From Bacillus fonticola (lineage in GTDB: Bacteria > Bacillota > Bacilli > Bacillales > JC228), in assembly GCF_012955605.1 (NCBI RefSeq), contig NZ_CP052135.1, positions 1,147,501-1,211,500 on the forward strand: a DNA stretch of 64,000 bases. The letters are read 5' to 3'. The position numbers and the translations under genes were made by a program. This document shows, piece after piece, positions 8,691-18,202 of the stretch (positions are counted from its first letter, which is position 1; the number at the start of each line of letters is the position of its first letter). The notes beneath the pieces were generated by a model that was not told where the DNA came from, did not search any database, and saw only the letters and a program-made list of their open reading frames with translations.

Positions 8691-9563
8691 ATGCACCGAT
8701 CAGAAGCAGAACTGTTAGTGGTATTAGCGCAAGAGAAAACGATGAGAAAAGCTTCTGAGCGTCTATTTGTTTCTCAGCCCGCCTTATCCCAGCGGTTACA
8801 ATCGATTGAAAAAGATTGGGGCGCATCTTTATTTCTCCGTTCCCAACGAGGTTTAACACTCACACCAGCCGGAGAATACGTCATCGATTTTTGCAAGAAC
8901 ATGCTCAAACAGCAAGAAATGGTCAAAGAAACGTTAGCGAGTCTTGACACGGAAATTCACGGAACGCTAAAAATTGCGTGCGCAACGATCGTCGGTCAGC
9001 ACTGGTTACCTGAGCGGCTCAAAACTTTCGTGACGTTGTATCCACAAGTGAAGCTCTCGTTGTTTACAGGGTGGAGTAGTGATATCGTCCGCTCCCTGTA
9101 CGAAGACGACGCCCATATTGGCATCATAAGGGGACGCCCCGATTGGAAAGGGGAACGTATTCACCTGTTCCACGACCCGCTCTTTTTGGTCGACCAAACG
9201 ATTACATGTGTCGAAGAGCTAAAAGAGACGGATAAACCGTTCATTCAGTTTAAAAGCGACTCCAACTACTACCAACAAATTCAAGAATGGTGGCATCGAA
9301 CGTTTCAAAACGCTCCGCGAAAAACGATTGTCGTCGATCAAATTGAAACGTGTAAGCAGATGGCACTGCACGGCATTGGGTACGCCATTTTGCCTGAAAT
9401 CACGCTACACGACGTAAAGGAAGATTTGCAAGTTGTCCCGTTGTTTAACGATGATGGTGAATCTTTGGGGAGAGACACATGGTGCATTGCGCACAAAACA
9501 TCCCTAGAGCTGAAGCAAGTCGATGCTTTTTTGAAATTAGTAACAGATCAAAAAACACGATGA
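8691..9563 (+). CDS. ccpC: LysR-type regulator CcpC
   Basis: A LysR-family regulator of 290 aa. The N-terminal winged helix-turn-helix includes RKASERLFVSQPALSQRLQSIE, and the C-terminal periplasmic-binding-like effector domain starts near residue 90. Extended runs such as GTLKIACATIVGQHWLP and GWSSDIVRSLYEDDAHIGIIRG match B. subtilis CcpC, as does its position after darB. CcpC represses the first TCA genes (citZ, citB) and is relieved by citrate. The coding region starts directly after the stop of the MFS gene, an arrangement suggesting co-expression. Whether the exporter handles a carboxylate is only a guess. Confidence 0.9.
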   Translation: MHRSEAELLVVLAQEKTMRKASERLFVSQPALSQRLQSIEKDWGASLFLRSQRGLTLTPAGEYVIDFCKNMLKQQEMVKETLASLDTEIHGTLKIACATIVGQHWLPERLKTFVTLYPQVKLSLFTGWSSDIVRSLYEDDAHIGIIRGRPDWKGERIHLFHDPLFLVDQTITCVEELKETDKPFIQFKSDSNYYQQIQEWWHRTFQNAPRKTIVVDQIETCKQMALHGIGYAILPEITLHDVKEDLQVVPLFNDDGESLGRDTWCIAHKTSLELKQVDAFLKLVTDQKTR

Positions 9564-9647
9564 ACATATGCTTACGGTTGTTAGCTCTTTCTCTCTCTGA
9601 TACAGTAATGAATGAAAAGCACTTGATACATATGGAGGCGAACAACA

Positions 9648-10358
9648 GTGAAAATGATGGATGCAAATGAAATTATCTCATTCATTTCAAATAGTGAAAA
9701 GTCAACACCTGTGAAAGTCTACGTCAAAGGGGACATAGCAGGTATCGATTTCGGTCCTTCTGCCAAAACCTTTGTCGAAGGTGGCACAGGCGTTGTGTTC
9801 GGCGAATGGAAAGAAATCGAACAAGCGCTACAAGCAAATGCAGCGAAAGTCGAGGAATACGTCGTGGAAAACGATCGTCGGAACTCAGCCATTCCACTTC
9901 TCGACTTGAAAGGAATCAACGCACGTATCGAGCCAGGTGCCATTATTCGCGACCAAGTAGAAATTGGTGATTCAGCAGTCATTATGATGGGCGCTTTGAT
10001 CAATATTGGCGCTGTCGTCGGTGAAGGTACGATGATTGACATGGGCGTCGTGCTCGGAGGACGTGCAACGGTTGGTAAAAATTGCCACATCGGTGCAGGA
10101 ACAGTTTTAGCCGGTGTGATTGAGCCACCAAGCGCAAAGCCAGTGATCGTAGAAGATGATGTCGTTATCGGTGCAAATGCAGTTGTTTTGGAAGGAGTCA
10201 CAGTCGGAAAAGGATCCGTAGTGGCAGCTGGAGCGGTCGTTATCGAAGACGTACCACCAAACACAGTGGTCGGAGGCACACCAGCGAAAGTATTAAAGCA
10301 AATCGACGAAAAAACAAAATCAAAAACCGAAATTAAGCAAGAACTACGGAAACTATAA
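9648..10358 (+). CDS. dapH: Tetrahydrodipicolinate N-acetyltransferase DapH
   Basis: The 236-aa protein has an N-terminal alpha domain and a left-handed parallel beta helix of hexapeptide repeats ([20 protein letters not shown], then many turns to [10 protein letters not shown]). It transfers acetyl from acetyl-CoA to tetrahydrodipicolinate in the acetylase branch of diaminopimelate/lysine synthesis. The GTG start at 9648 follows TATGGAGGCG. In B. subtilis dapH is directly followed by dapL. Here a 150-bp inverted-repeat element and a hairpin lie between the two genes. Confidence 0.94.
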   Translation: MKMMDANEIISFISNSEKSTPVKVYVKGDIAGIDFGPSAKTFVEGGTGVVFGEWKEIEQALQANAAKVEEYVVENDRRNSAIPLLDLKGINARIEPGAIIRDQVEIGDSAVIMMGALINIGAVVGEGTMIDMGVVLGGRATVGKNCHIGAGTVLAGVIEPPSAKPVIVEDDVVIGANAVVLEGVTVGKGSVVAAGAVVIEDVPPNTVVGGTPAKVLKQIDEKTKSKTEIKQELRKL

Positions 10359-10365
10359 GTGCGTG

Positions 10366-10512
10366 TTCAAAAAGGGGGACAAAAAGAGCCGAGAAGTTCG
10401 TGGAAGCGCAGACTCCAAGCACCGGAGCGTATGTGTGAATACGTGAGGAGTGGAGGAGCAAGCTGACGAATAAATATGACAACTATTTTTCCCGGACTTT
10501 TTGAACATCCTC
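10366..10512. repeat. Candidate short dispersed (MITE-like) element between dapH and dapL
   Basis: About 147 bases are bounded by the inverted termini GTTCAAAAAG (10371-10380) and CTTTTTGAAC (10496-10505). Further partial complementarity lies inside: GGGGGACAAAAA against TTTTTCCCGGAC. No coding frame is convincing. The inside contains GAAGCGCAGACTCC, which shares CGCAGACTCC with the first unit of array 2. It interrupts a gene pair that is adjacent in B. subtilis. A genome-wide copy search would decide whether it is a mobile repeat. Confidence 0.6.
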
Positions 10513-10529
10513 TATAAAGGAAATTGGAA

Positions 10530-10564
10530 CCCTCAGCGAACTTACTTTTTCGCTGAGGGTTTCC
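10530..10564 (+). terminator. Hairpin between dapH and dapL
   Basis: A perfect stem CCCTCAGCGAA / TTCGCTGAGGG is followed by a short TTTCC tract. It is a terminator or an attenuator for dapL. Confidence 0.65.
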
Positions 10565-10645
10565 TTGCACGATCGAGGTATAGATTAGGCGCTCGGAATC
10601 GGCGTTTAGAACTTGTCCAAGTCCCAAACACAAGGAGGGAGAATT

Positions 10646-11779
10646 TTGGATACGCTAGCAAAGAAGGCCGTTACGTGGAGAAGAAATTTACACAAAATTC
10701 CCGAGATAGGATTTCACGAAGTAAAAACGCAGCAGTATCTCTTAGATCAGCTTCACGAAATGCCACAAGGGCGTATGCACATCCAGACATGGCGGACCGG
10801 TATATTTGTTTATATTCCTGGTGTAAACCCTACAAAAACAATCGGTTACCGTGCTGACATGGACGGTTTACCAATTGAAGAGCAAACAGGGCTTCCGTTT
10901 GCTTCCGAACACGAGGGGTTTATGCACGCTTGCGGTCACGATATGCACATGGCAATAGGGCTAGCCACTGTTCACTATTTACTTGAACAGCCGATCGAAG
11001 ACAACGTTTTAGTACTTTTCCAACCGGCTGAAGAAGGTCCTGGTGGTGCTGAGCCAATGATGGAGAATGAATGGTTTCAGCGCTATCGTCCTGATGAATT
11101 GTACGCACTTCACATTGCCCCAGAATATCCTGTAGGAACGGTAGCGACGAAGCAGGGGCTACTGTTTGCCAACACGTCTGAGTTGTTCATCGAGCTCACC
11201 GGAAGAGGTGGACACGCGGCTTATCCTCATTTGGCAAATGATATGGTCATCGCATTGAGTCACCTCGTTATCCAACTACAAACGGTCATCTCAAGAAATG
11301 TCGATCCGCTCGATGCAGCCGTGATTACAGTTGGGAAACTGCAAGCTGGGCGCATACAAAATGTAATTGCCGAGCAAGCTCGATTAGACGGAACGATACG
11401 AACAAGATCTGCTGAAACGATGGCGCTAGTGAAAAAGCGAATTGAGGCAATCGTCCAAGGAATAGAAGCGGCTTTTAACTGTAAAGCGAAGATTGATTAC
11501 GGCTGTATGTACCATCAAGTGTGGAATGCGAAGGAGCAGGCAGAGGCGGTGTTGGATGCGGCTAACGAGACTAGTGGCGTGCAAGGTGTGCTCGCAAAAG
11601 AAGCGATGACTGGAGAAGACTTTGGCTATATGATTCGGGATATCCCTGGTTGTATGTTTTGGCTAGGTGTCCAAAGTGTCCATGGCTTGCATGAAGCAAA
11701 ATTGGATCCGAATGAAGCGGCCATTTCCGTAGCCATTCAGACGCTGCAGAAGCTATTTCAGCAAAGAGGCAACCGTTGA
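10646..11779 (+). CDS. dapL: N-acetyldiaminopimelate deacetylase DapL
   Basis: A peptidase M20-family amidohydrolase of 377 aa that removes the acetyl group from N-acetyl-LL-diaminopimelate. The TTG start at 10646 has AAGGAGGG six bases upstream and gives the usual N-terminus; an upstream in-frame ATG at 10613 lacks this. Metal-site motifs are [20 protein letters not shown] and [10 protein letters not shown]. The dimerisation domain lies around residues 175-290 (GRGGHAAYP). It works in the same pathway as DapH. Confidence 0.92.
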   Translation: MDTLAKKAVTWRRNLHKIPEIGFHEVKTQQYLLDQLHEMPQGRMHIQTWRTGIFVYIPGVNPTKTIGYRADMDGLPIEEQTGLPFASEHEGFMHACGHDMHMAIGLATVHYLLEQPIEDNVLVLFQPAEEGPGGAEPMMENEWFQRYRPDELYALHIAPEYPVGTVATKQGLLFANTSELFIELTGRGGHAAYPHLANDMVIALSHLVIQLQTVISRNVDPLDAAVITVGKLQAGRIQNVIAEQARLDGTIRTRSAETMALVKKRIEAIVQGIEAAFNCKAKIDYGCMYHQVWNAKEQAEAVLDAANETSGVQGVLAKEAMTGEDFGYMIRDIPGCMFWLGVQSVHGLHEAKLDPNEAAISVAIQTLQKLFQQRGNR

Positions 11780-11789
11780 CGACAAAATA

Positions 11790-11826
11790 AAAACACCATT
11801 TGGAATCGGTCCAAATGGTGTTTTCA
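11790..11826. terminator. Bidirectional terminator between dapL and ykuT
   Basis: The perfect stem AACACCATTTGGA / TCCAAATGGTGTT is flanked by A and T runs. Confidence 0.88.
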
Positions 11827-11829
11827 TTT

Positions 11830-12708
11830 TTAGCCGCGTGAAACTTCTTTTTCTTCGTTCGGTTTTTGAATAAATACTTGATGTGGGAACGGAATTTCAA
11901 TGCCATTTGCATCCAATGCCTCTTTGATGGCTTTCCGTAGCTTTCGTTCGACGCCCCACTGCTCCATATTTTTCGTTTTGGCAATAATGCGTAGGACGAC
12001 ATCTGAAGAACCAAGGCTTTGCACCCCGATTACGTTTGGACCTTCCTCTATCGTATCCTCCTCAGCCGCGATTTTGTCGCAAACGCTTTGCATGATGTGG
12101 ATGGCTTCATCGATATTGTCGTCATAGCTAATGCCGATATCAACTAGAGCACGCATATTGCCCCGGGAATGATTCGATAGGCTTGTAATTTCTCGATTTG
12201 GAAGGTAGTTCAAGGTCCCGTCGAACGAACGAATTTGTGTTGTCCGTAGCCCCACTTGCTCAACAATTCCAGAATAATTGCCTGTCGTCACATAATCCCC
12301 AATATCAAGTTGTTTCTCTAGTAAAATGAAGAAACCCGTCACAACATCACTTACTAAGCCTTGTGCTCCGAACCCAATGGCAAGTCCAACAACCCCGGCT
12401 CCTGCAAGAAGTGGAGCAATGTCATACTCAAAGAGTTGTAAAATGGTAACGAAGAAAATAAAGATCAGTACGTATGAAAATACATTTTTCGTGAGTCCTT
12501 CCAAAGTTTTTGCTCGATTGACGCTGACGTCATGTCGTTTTGATGCTCTATCAAAGCTTTTGGAGATAACGCGGTTTCCGACTGAGCGAACGACGAGAAA
12601 TACGATATAAATTCCTATAATCTGTAAAATAAGTAAGCCAGCATCAATAAACAATACTTCCCAGTCAAAATTCCCGAAATTCAAATTGCTGATTGCTCCT
12701 AAATACAT
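11830..12708 (-). CDS. ykuT: MscS-type mechanosensitive channel YkuT
   Basis: A small-conductance mechanosensitive channel of 292 aa. Three membrane segments lie in the first about 120 residues. The pore helix TM3 shows the usual Gly/Ala pattern ([22 protein letters not shown]), followed by the cytoplasmic vestibule ([25 protein letters not shown]). It releases solutes on osmotic downshift. It ends at a terminator shared with dapL. About 240 bases upstream, in sense orientation, lies a structured GGA-hairpin element. Confidence 0.9.
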   Translation of the reverse strand: MYLGAISNLNFGNFDWEVLFIDAGLLILQIIGIYIVFLVVRSVGNRVISKSFDRASKRHDVSVNRAKTLEGLTKNVFSYVLIFIFFVTILQLFEYDIAPLLAGAGVVGLAIGFGAQGLVSDVVTGFFILLEKQLDIGDYVTTGNYSGIVEQVGLRTTQIRSFDGTLNYLPNREITSLSNHSRGNMRALVDIGISYDDNIDEAIHIMQSVCDKIAAEEDTIEEGPNVIGVQSLGSSDVVLRIIAKTKNMEQWGVERKLRKAIKEALDANGIEIPFPHQVFIQKPNEEKEVSRG

Positions 12709-12949
12709 CCTTCATCCATCCTTTCATAACAACAAGTCCAAAATTCATTATGCCTATTATTTTATTCCCACTTTTCCATGTGATAAACTACTATTACATA
12801 CAAATCAGTATGAGTACAGTATCAAATACAAGAACGAAATGCCAGTTTCGTCATACTGTTTTAGGTTTGTACTAATAGGAATGTGGATATAGTGTTGACT
12901 AAAGGATACAAGCTAAAATTGCAACGTCCAGTAAGGAAGCCTGTTAACT

Positions 12950-13095
12950 ATGTGTCATCCTAGTAAGGGAGGCATGCTAAACCCACGCCGTCCTTGGCGC
13001 AGCGCATGCATACTCGCATCCTTGCGAGCACAACGCAGGCGTGTTTTCGTCCTAGGCGAGCATTACGCATGGCCTTCTCGCATCCTAAGAGCATG
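12950..13095 (-). repeat. Structured GGA-hairpin element, copy 1 (upstream of ykuT)
   Basis: A GC-rich island lies in an AT-rich intergenic region. On the plus strand it holds two clean hairpins: CTCGCA-TCCT-TGCGAG at 13013-13028 and CGCC-GTCCTT-GGCG at 12986-12999. Three more CATCCT or GTCCT motifs sit at about 30-base intervals. On the minus strand, sense to ykuT, these become loops AAGGAC and AGGA and motifs AGGATG/AGGACG. The reverse complement of 50256-50375 aligns with its 5' part and shares the same loops. Confidence 0.6.
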
Positions 13096-13126
13096 AATGC
13101 TTCTTTAAAGTAATTCTCACATAATA

Positions 13127-13155
13127 TTGACTAGAAAAAGGACATAGTCTATACT
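13127..13155 (+). promoter_or_regulatory. Sigma-A promoter of ahpA
   Basis: TTGACT (13127-13132) and TATACT (13150-13155) are separated by 17 bases and lie about 65 bases before the start codon. I see no convincing PerR box. A weaker partial copy of the same sequence (TTGACTAAAGGATACA) occurs at about 12893, beyond the structured element. Confidence 0.75.
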
Positions 13156-13220
13156 TTTCTATGTACAAAAAACAGGGACAGATTCTGGTGAAACTTTAAA
13201 CTTTGTAGGAGGGATTCCTC

Positions 13221-13763
13221 ATGGCTGAACGCATGGTAGGAAAACAAGCACCCCGTTTTGAAATGGAAGCAGTACTTGCCAACAAAGAATTTGGCAAAGT
13301 AAGTTTAGAGCAAAATATGAAAGACGACAAATGGACAGTGTTGTTCTTTTATCCAATGGACTTCACATTTGTTTGTCCGACCGAGATTACAGCACTTTCT
13401 GATCGTTACGATGAGTTTGAAGATCTTGACGCAGAAGTGATCGGTGTTTCAACTGACACGATCCACACTCACTTAGCTTGGATCAAAACAAACCGCGATT
13501 CGAACGGTCTCGGAGATTTAAAATACCCACTCGCTGCGGATACGAATCACACAGTATCTCGTGAGTACGGCGTATTAATTGAAGAAGAAGGAGTTGCGCT
13601 TCGCGGACTTTTCATCATTAGCCCTGAAGGCGAAATGATGTACTCAGTTGTGAACCACAACAACATCGGTCGTGACGTTGACGAAACACTTCGGGTTCTG
13701 CAAGCACTACAAACTGGTGGTCTTTGCCCAGCAAACTGGAAGCCAGGACAAGCTACCTTATAA
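13221..13763 (+). CDS. ahpA: Typical 2-Cys peroxiredoxin AhpA (YkuU)
   Basis: A peroxiredoxin of 180 aa that reduces hydroperoxides. The peroxidatic cysteine lies in DFTFVCPTEI (about residue 52) and the resolving cysteine in GGLCPANWKPG (about 168), so it is a typical 2-Cys dimeric enzyme. Length and position after ykuT match B. subtilis YkuU (AhpA), which protects biofilm cells. The ATG follows GTAGGAGGG. A strong sigma-A promoter and a strong terminator make it monocistronic. Array 3 begins at the base after the terminator. Confidence 0.92.
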   Translation: MAERMVGKQAPRFEMEAVLANKEFGKVSLEQNMKDDKWTVLFFYPMDFTFVCPTEITALSDRYDEFEDLDAEVIGVSTDTIHTHLAWIKTNRDSNGLGDLKYPLAADTNHTVSREYGVLIEEEGVALRGLFIISPEGEMMYSVVNHNNIGRDVDETLRVLQALQTGGLCPANWKPGQATL

Positions 13764-13774
13764 GTTTAAACTTT

Positions 13775-13820
13775 AAACACCTACACAGCGTTCTCCAGTC
13801 GCATCTGTGTAGGTGTTTTT
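13775..13820 (+). terminator. Terminator of ahpA
   Basis: The stem AAACACCTACACAG / CTGTGTAGGTGTTTTT has 14 pairs and a T tract. Array 3 starts at 13821. Confidence 0.92.
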
Positions 13821-14301
13821 GAGCGTTAATTCAGTTTTAAGAGCGTTAATTCAGTTTTAAGAGCGTTAATTCAGTTTTAAGAGCGATAATTCAGTTTTAA
13901 GAGCGTTAATTCAGTTTTAAGAGCGTTAATTCAGTTTTAAGAGCGTTAATTCAGTTTTAAGAGCGATAATCCGGTTTTAAGAGCGATAATCCGAGTTTAA
14001 GAGCGATAATCCGGTTTTAAGAGCGATAATCCGGTTTTAAGAGCGATAATCCGGTTTTAAGAGCGATAATCCGGTTTTAAGAGCGATAATCCGAGTTTAA
14101 GAGCGTTAAACCGGTTTTAAGAGCGATAATCCTGGTTTAAGAGCGATAATCCGAGTTTAAGAGCGATAATCCGGTTTTAAGAGCGTTAATCCTGGTTTAA
14201 GAGCGATAAACCGGTTTTAAGAGCGATAAACCGATTTTAAGAGCGATAAACCGGTTTTAAGAGCGATAGCCCGGGGTTTATGAGCGTTAATCCCGAGATA
14301 A
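13821..14301 (+). repeat. 20-bp tandem repeat array 3 (24 units)
   Basis: Units start every 20 bases from 13821 to 14261, and a last degenerate one at 14282 after a one-base insertion. The first seven units read GAGCGTTAATTCAGTTTTAA (one has GATAAT). Later units read GAGCGATAATCCGGTTTTAA with CCGA, CCTG and TAAA variants. The two halves are thus distinct versions of one unit. Stops in every frame exclude coding on the plus strand. It lies between the ahpA terminator and the ABC exporter operon. Its unit is not clearly related to those of the other arrays beyond its exact length. Confidence 0.96.
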
Positions 14302-14571
14302 GCGCGCTAGTCCGTGCTCCCCATCCCCAGCTAGCCACTCCACAACACCACGGAACACTCTACTACAAAAATCGTAACAATAGCCAGCTCTACGCGGGAT
14401 AAAGGACAATCGATATTGATTATGATAAAGAGGGACAAGTGGAGAGTGAAAGTTGCGCCAATTCCCAACGTTAGAATATTTGTTAAAAAAGGGGTAGAAA
14501 ATTATTTCGAAACCCGATATATTTAGTAGTATGTCAAAAAAATGCATTCACCGTCAGAGAGGGGGATCTGA
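14302..14571 (+). promoter_or_regulatory. Leader region of the ABC exporter operon
   Basis: There are 270 bases without a supported gene. The region holds AT-rich sequence near 14470-14530 suitable for a promoter and a GAGAGGGGGATC ribosome binding site just before the start at 14572. No clear riboswitch or terminator is seen. Confidence 0.35.
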
Positions 14572-16326
14572 GTGGAAACGTTTCGTAAGTTAAAGTCGTT
14601 TTATTGGCCATACAAAAAGTATTTCTTAACGTCGATCTTCTTTCTGGTCTTCGTCACGATCATCACAGTGGTGTATCCGATTATTTTACAGATAACAATT
14701 GATGACGTGATTCGGGCTGGTCAGTATGAATTGATCCCGTATTTAGCGTTAGGTTTTGTAGGGATCATGATTTTTAAAGGATTGGCTACGTTTCTCTACC
14801 AGTACACAGGAGATTTATTCGGAATTAGGACTGTGTATCAGCTGCGGAACGCGTTGTATCAAAAGCTTCAATATTTATCGTTTCGCTATTATGACAACGC
14901 TAAAACAGGTGACTTGATGTCGAGGTTGACTGCGGATGTGGAAGGATTCCGCTTTTTCTTATCGTTCGGATTTTCAGAGCTACTCCGCTTCGTATTGCTT
15001 ATCACAGTCACAAGTAGCGTGATGCTTAGCTATTCTATTAGTTTAACAGTTGTTACGATGATTACGATTCCGTTTTTGGCTATTGTCGTATACAAGTTTG
15101 ACCGCGCCGTACATCCGGCTTTCCGTGGAATTCGGAAGTCGTTCGGACAATTGAATACCCGTGTACAAGAAAACATTAGTGGAATTAATACGGTAAAATC
15201 TTTGCATCGGGAAGACTTCGAAATTAATCGCTTTGATAAGTCAAATGGAGATTATCGCGACAAGTACTTGTTTACTTCCGATTTGTGGGCAAAATTTATG
15301 CCGCTTATGGAGCTTTTAGGAAACATTAGTGTCGTGTTGTTGTTAGGATTTGGTGGTTATCTAGTCTTTAACGGATCTCTGAGTCCAGGAGAGTTAGTTG
15401 CTTTCTATAGTTTACTTTGGTACATCATGTGGCCACTGATGAACTTAGGATTCGTGATCAATCAGTTTTCACAAGCGAAGGCGAGTGGTGAGCGTTTGCT
15501 CGAGATTTTAGAAGAACCAGATGAAATTCCTGAGCGTGCTAACCCTCAAAAGGTCGAGCGCATGTTAGGGGACGTCGAGTTCAAAAACGTGACACTCCGC
15601 TATACAGAGGAAGACGAGGAAGCGATCACTGATTTGTCTTTCCACGCTAAACCTGGGCAAGTAATTGGTCTGATTGGACCTACTGGATCTGGGAAAACGA
15701 GTATTACCCAATTGATCACAAGGTTTTATGAACCGGTAGCAGGCGAGGTACTTGTTGATGGTAATCCAGTAGAAGAATATGAGATTCGTAGCTTACGCCA
15801 AAATATTGGATTTGTACTACAAGAGCCGTTTTTATATTCTTCAAGTATTCGATCAAATATTTCCTTTGGTCGTCCGGAGGCAACAGAGGAAGAGATCATA
15901 GAGGCAGCCAAACGGGCAGATGCACATGAATTTATTTTGGAGATGCCTGATGGCTACGACACCGTTTTAGGAGAGCGCGGATTAGGACTTTCTGGTGGAC
16001 AAAAACAACGGATCTCCATCGCGCGTGCCATTTGTATGAATCCGAGTATTCTTATTTTAGACGATGCGACGAGTGCTGTTGATATGCAAACTGAGTTCAA
16101 GATTCAAAAAGCACTTAAAGAAGTGATGAAAGGGCGCACGACATTTATTATTGCGCATCGTATTTCCTCACTAAAACACGCTGACAATATTCTCGTTATG
16201 AATGGCGGGAAGATTGAAGAAAGTGGCACGCATGACGAATTGATACAACAACAAGGACTGTACCGACGCATCTACGATATTCAGTACAAAGATCAAAAAG
16301 CCGTCCTGCAGTCGCAAACGGGGTAG
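14572..16326 (+). CDS. ABC exporter half-transporter, degenerate ATPase subunit
   Basis: A 584-aa type IV ABC half-transporter with six membrane helices (about residues 1-310) and an ATPase domain. Walker A is GPTGSGKTS, the Q loop follows with LQEP, the signature is a canonical LSGGQKQR, and the H loop is IAHRIS. Walker B reads ILILDDATSAVD, so the catalytic Glu is replaced by Asp. This is the pattern of the degenerate half of heterodimeric multidrug exporters such as BmrC/BmrD. The partner gene starts 10 bases downstream. YfiB/YfiC or YknU/YknV are the likely B. subtilis counterparts; I cannot choose. Confidence 0.88.
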   Translation: METFRKLKSFYWPYKKYFLTSIFFLVFVTIITVVYPIILQITIDDVIRAGQYELIPYLALGFVGIMIFKGLATFLYQYTGDLFGIRTVYQLRNALYQKLQYLSFRYYDNAKTGDLMSRLTADVEGFRFFLSFGFSELLRFVLLITVTSSVMLSYSISLTVVTMITIPFLAIVVYKFDRAVHPAFRGIRKSFGQLNTRVQENISGINTVKSLHREDFEINRFDKSNGDYRDKYLFTSDLWAKFMPLMELLGNISVVLLLGFGGYLVFNGSLSPGELVAFYSLLWYIMWPLMNLGFVINQFSQAKASGERLLEILEEPDEIPERANPQKVERMLGDVEFKNVTLRYTEEDEEAITDLSFHAKPGQVIGLIGPTGSGKTSITQLITRFYEPVAGEVLVDGNPVEEYEIRSLRQNIGFVLQEPFLYSSSIRSNISFGRPEATEEEIIEAAKRADAHEFILEMPDGYDTVLGERGLGLSGGQKQRISIARAICMNPSILILDDATSAVDMQTEFKIQKALKEVMKGRTTFIIAHRISSLKHADNILVMNGGKIEESGTHDELIQQQGLYRRIYDIQYKDQKAVLQSQTG

Positions 16327-16336
16327 GTGAACTTAT

Positions 16337-18193
16337 ATGGCAACGGACTATTTAAAAATCAAAAAACTAGATAAAAAGAGTGTGCATCCGAATGTGCTGA
16401 AACGGTTCAACTACTCACAAGATCAAATCATTGAAAAGCCGTTCAACTGGTCGCAAATGTGGCGATTGATGGAGTATATGAAACCGTACGCGAAAGGTTT
16501 ACTTCCGCTTGCGATTATGATGGTGTTGATCACAACGGGCGTACGACTGGCCATTCCTATACTTATTGGACAATATACCCTCGATGACGCGATTCTCGAT
16601 AATGACATGAACTTCTTCGTATACATGGTGGGGTTTATTGCCTTCTTGTACGTGATGAGTTATATAGCCAACTACTTTCGAATTCGCTGGATGAATCAGC
16701 TCGGTCAAAACGTTATATATGATTTACGGAAGCATTTGTTCTCCCACGTGGAGAAATTGAGCCATCGCTTCTTTGATAAGCGTTCAGCCGGAAGTATTCT
16801 TGTTCGAATCCTAAACGACATTAACTCGTTACAAGAATTGTTTACGAACGGTGTTATTAACTTATTGATGGATATTCTCATGTTAATCGGGATTGTCGTC
16901 ATTTTATTTACGATCTCTCCTGAGCTTGCCTTAGCGATCATGGTAGTGGTGCCATTGATGTTTCTCATTTCTACAGCATTACGTAGGAACATTCGCCGCT
17001 CATGGCAAACGGTACGTCTACGCCAATCGAAGCTGAATTCTCATTTGAACGAAAGCATTCAAGGGGTGCGTGTTTCACAATCGTTCTCTCAAGAGCGCGA
17101 GAACTCCGTGTTCTTTGATGGGGTGAACCATGAGAACTTTAGCGCGTGGCGAGAAGCGACGAAAAAGAGTGCGATGTTTCGTCCTCTTGTTGAAATAACA
17201 AACGCGTTAGGAACAGCTGTTTTACTTTGGTACGGAGTGATCTTGATCCAATCAGGTCCAGACACACTCACCATCGGGGGCTTCGTCTCCTTTGCTCTCT
17301 ACTTCGGTATGTTCTGGGAGCCAATCTCCCGTCTTGGCATGGTATACAATCAATTGTTAATGGGAATGGCGTCTTCTGAGCGCATCTTTGAATTTCTTGA
17401 TGAGAAGCCCATCGTAGCTGAAAAAGATGATGCTGTTCGCTTAGATGACATGAAGGGCCATATCCAGTTTGAAGACGTCGTGTTCTCTTATGATGAAAAG
17501 CGTACTGCTTTAAAAGGAGTTTCCCTTGAGATGAAAGCGGGCGAGACAGTGGCTCTCGTTGGGCATACCGGATCAGGGAAAACAACGATTGCCAACTTAG
17601 TCAGTCGTTTTTACGATGCTACTGGTGGGCAAGTCAAAATTGATGGCGTTGCTATTCAAGACATTTCACTTTCCAGTCTTAGATCACGCATTAGCATCGT
17701 CCTGCAAGACACTTTTATTTTCTCGGGAACGATTATGGAAAATATTCGCTTCGGACGGCCTACTGCGACAGATGAAGAAGTGTTTGCTGCAGCACGTGCC
17801 GTTGGGGCAGACGATTTTATTCAAAGGTTACCGCTTGGGTTTGAGACCGAAGTAGAAGAACGCGGGAACATCTTATCAGTTGGAGAGCGTCAACTCATTT
17901 CCTTCGCACGTGCCTTGCTTGCAGATCCCGCTATCATCATTTTAGATGAAGCGACCGCAAGCATTGATACAGAGACGGAAGTGAAGATTCAAAAAGCGTT
18001 GAAAACATTGCTGAACGGTCGAACATCGATTTTGATTGCTCATAGACTCTCGACCATCCGTGAATCTGATAACATTTATGTGTTAGACCATGGGGAGATT
18101 ATGGAGTCTGGGAATCACGAAGCGCTCATTGCGAAAAAAGGAATTTACTATGGGCTCGTACGTTCTCAATTTCAAATGGTAGACGCCTTATAA
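16337..18193 (+). CDS. ABC exporter half-transporter, catalytic subunit
   Basis: The 618-aa partner of the preceding gene has an extended N-terminus, six membrane helices and an ATPase domain. Walker A is GHTGSGKTT and Walker B is IIILDEATASID with the catalytic Glu present. The signature is altered to LSVGERQL. The Asp-bearing Walker B of the first subunit faces this altered signature, forming the degenerate site. The other composite site is fully canonical. The complementary defects strongly imply an obligate heterodimer. Substrate unknown; lipids or drugs are typical. Confidence 0.88.
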   Translation: MATDYLKIKKLDKKSVHPNVLKRFNYSQDQIIEKPFNWSQMWRLMEYMKPYAKGLLPLAIMMVLITTGVRLAIPILIGQYTLDDAILDNDMNFFVYMVGFIAFLYVMSYIANYFRIRWMNQLGQNVIYDLRKHLFSHVEKLSHRFFDKRSAGSILVRILNDINSLQELFTNGVINLLMDILMLIGIVVILFTISPELALAIMVVVPLMFLISTALRRNIRRSWQTVRLRQSKLNSHLNESIQGVRVSQSFSQERENSVFFDGVNHENFSAWREATKKSAMFRPLVEITNALGTAVLLWYGVILIQSGPDTLTIGGFVSFALYFGMFWEPISRLGMVYNQLLMGMASSERIFEFLDEKPIVAEKDDAVRLDDMKGHIQFEDVVFSYDEKRTALKGVSLEMKAGETVALVGHTGSGKTTIANLVSRFYDATGGQVKIDGVAIQDISLSSLRSRISIVLQDTFIFSGTIMENIRFGRPTATDEEVFAAARAVGADDFIQRLPLGFETEVEERGNILSVGERQLISFARALLADPAIIILDEATASIDTETEVKIQKALKTLLNGRTSILIAHRLSTIRESDNIYVLDHGEIMESGNHEALIAKKGIYYGLVRSQFQMVDAL

Positions 18194-18202
18194 TAAAGTG
18201 AC

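Noticed and set aside
9719..10279. 186-codon minus-strand frame inside dapH
   Set aside because: It is antisense to a highly conserved gene, with low-complexity Pro/Thr/Ser content arising from the hexapeptide repeats.
9564..10645. Lysine riboswitch before dapH or dapL
   Set aside because: The gap before dapH is only 84 bases, and the 287 bases before dapL are explained by the inverted-repeat element and a hairpin; no L-box landmarks were seen.
13100..13220. PerR box at the ahpA promoter
   Set aside because: No good TTATAAT-N-ATTATAA match; only loosely AT-rich sequence.
13821..14301. Array 3 as a set of DnaA boxes or a plasmid iteron origin
   Set aside because: No TTATCCACA-like boxes, no replication initiator gene, and surroundings are ordinary core chromosome.
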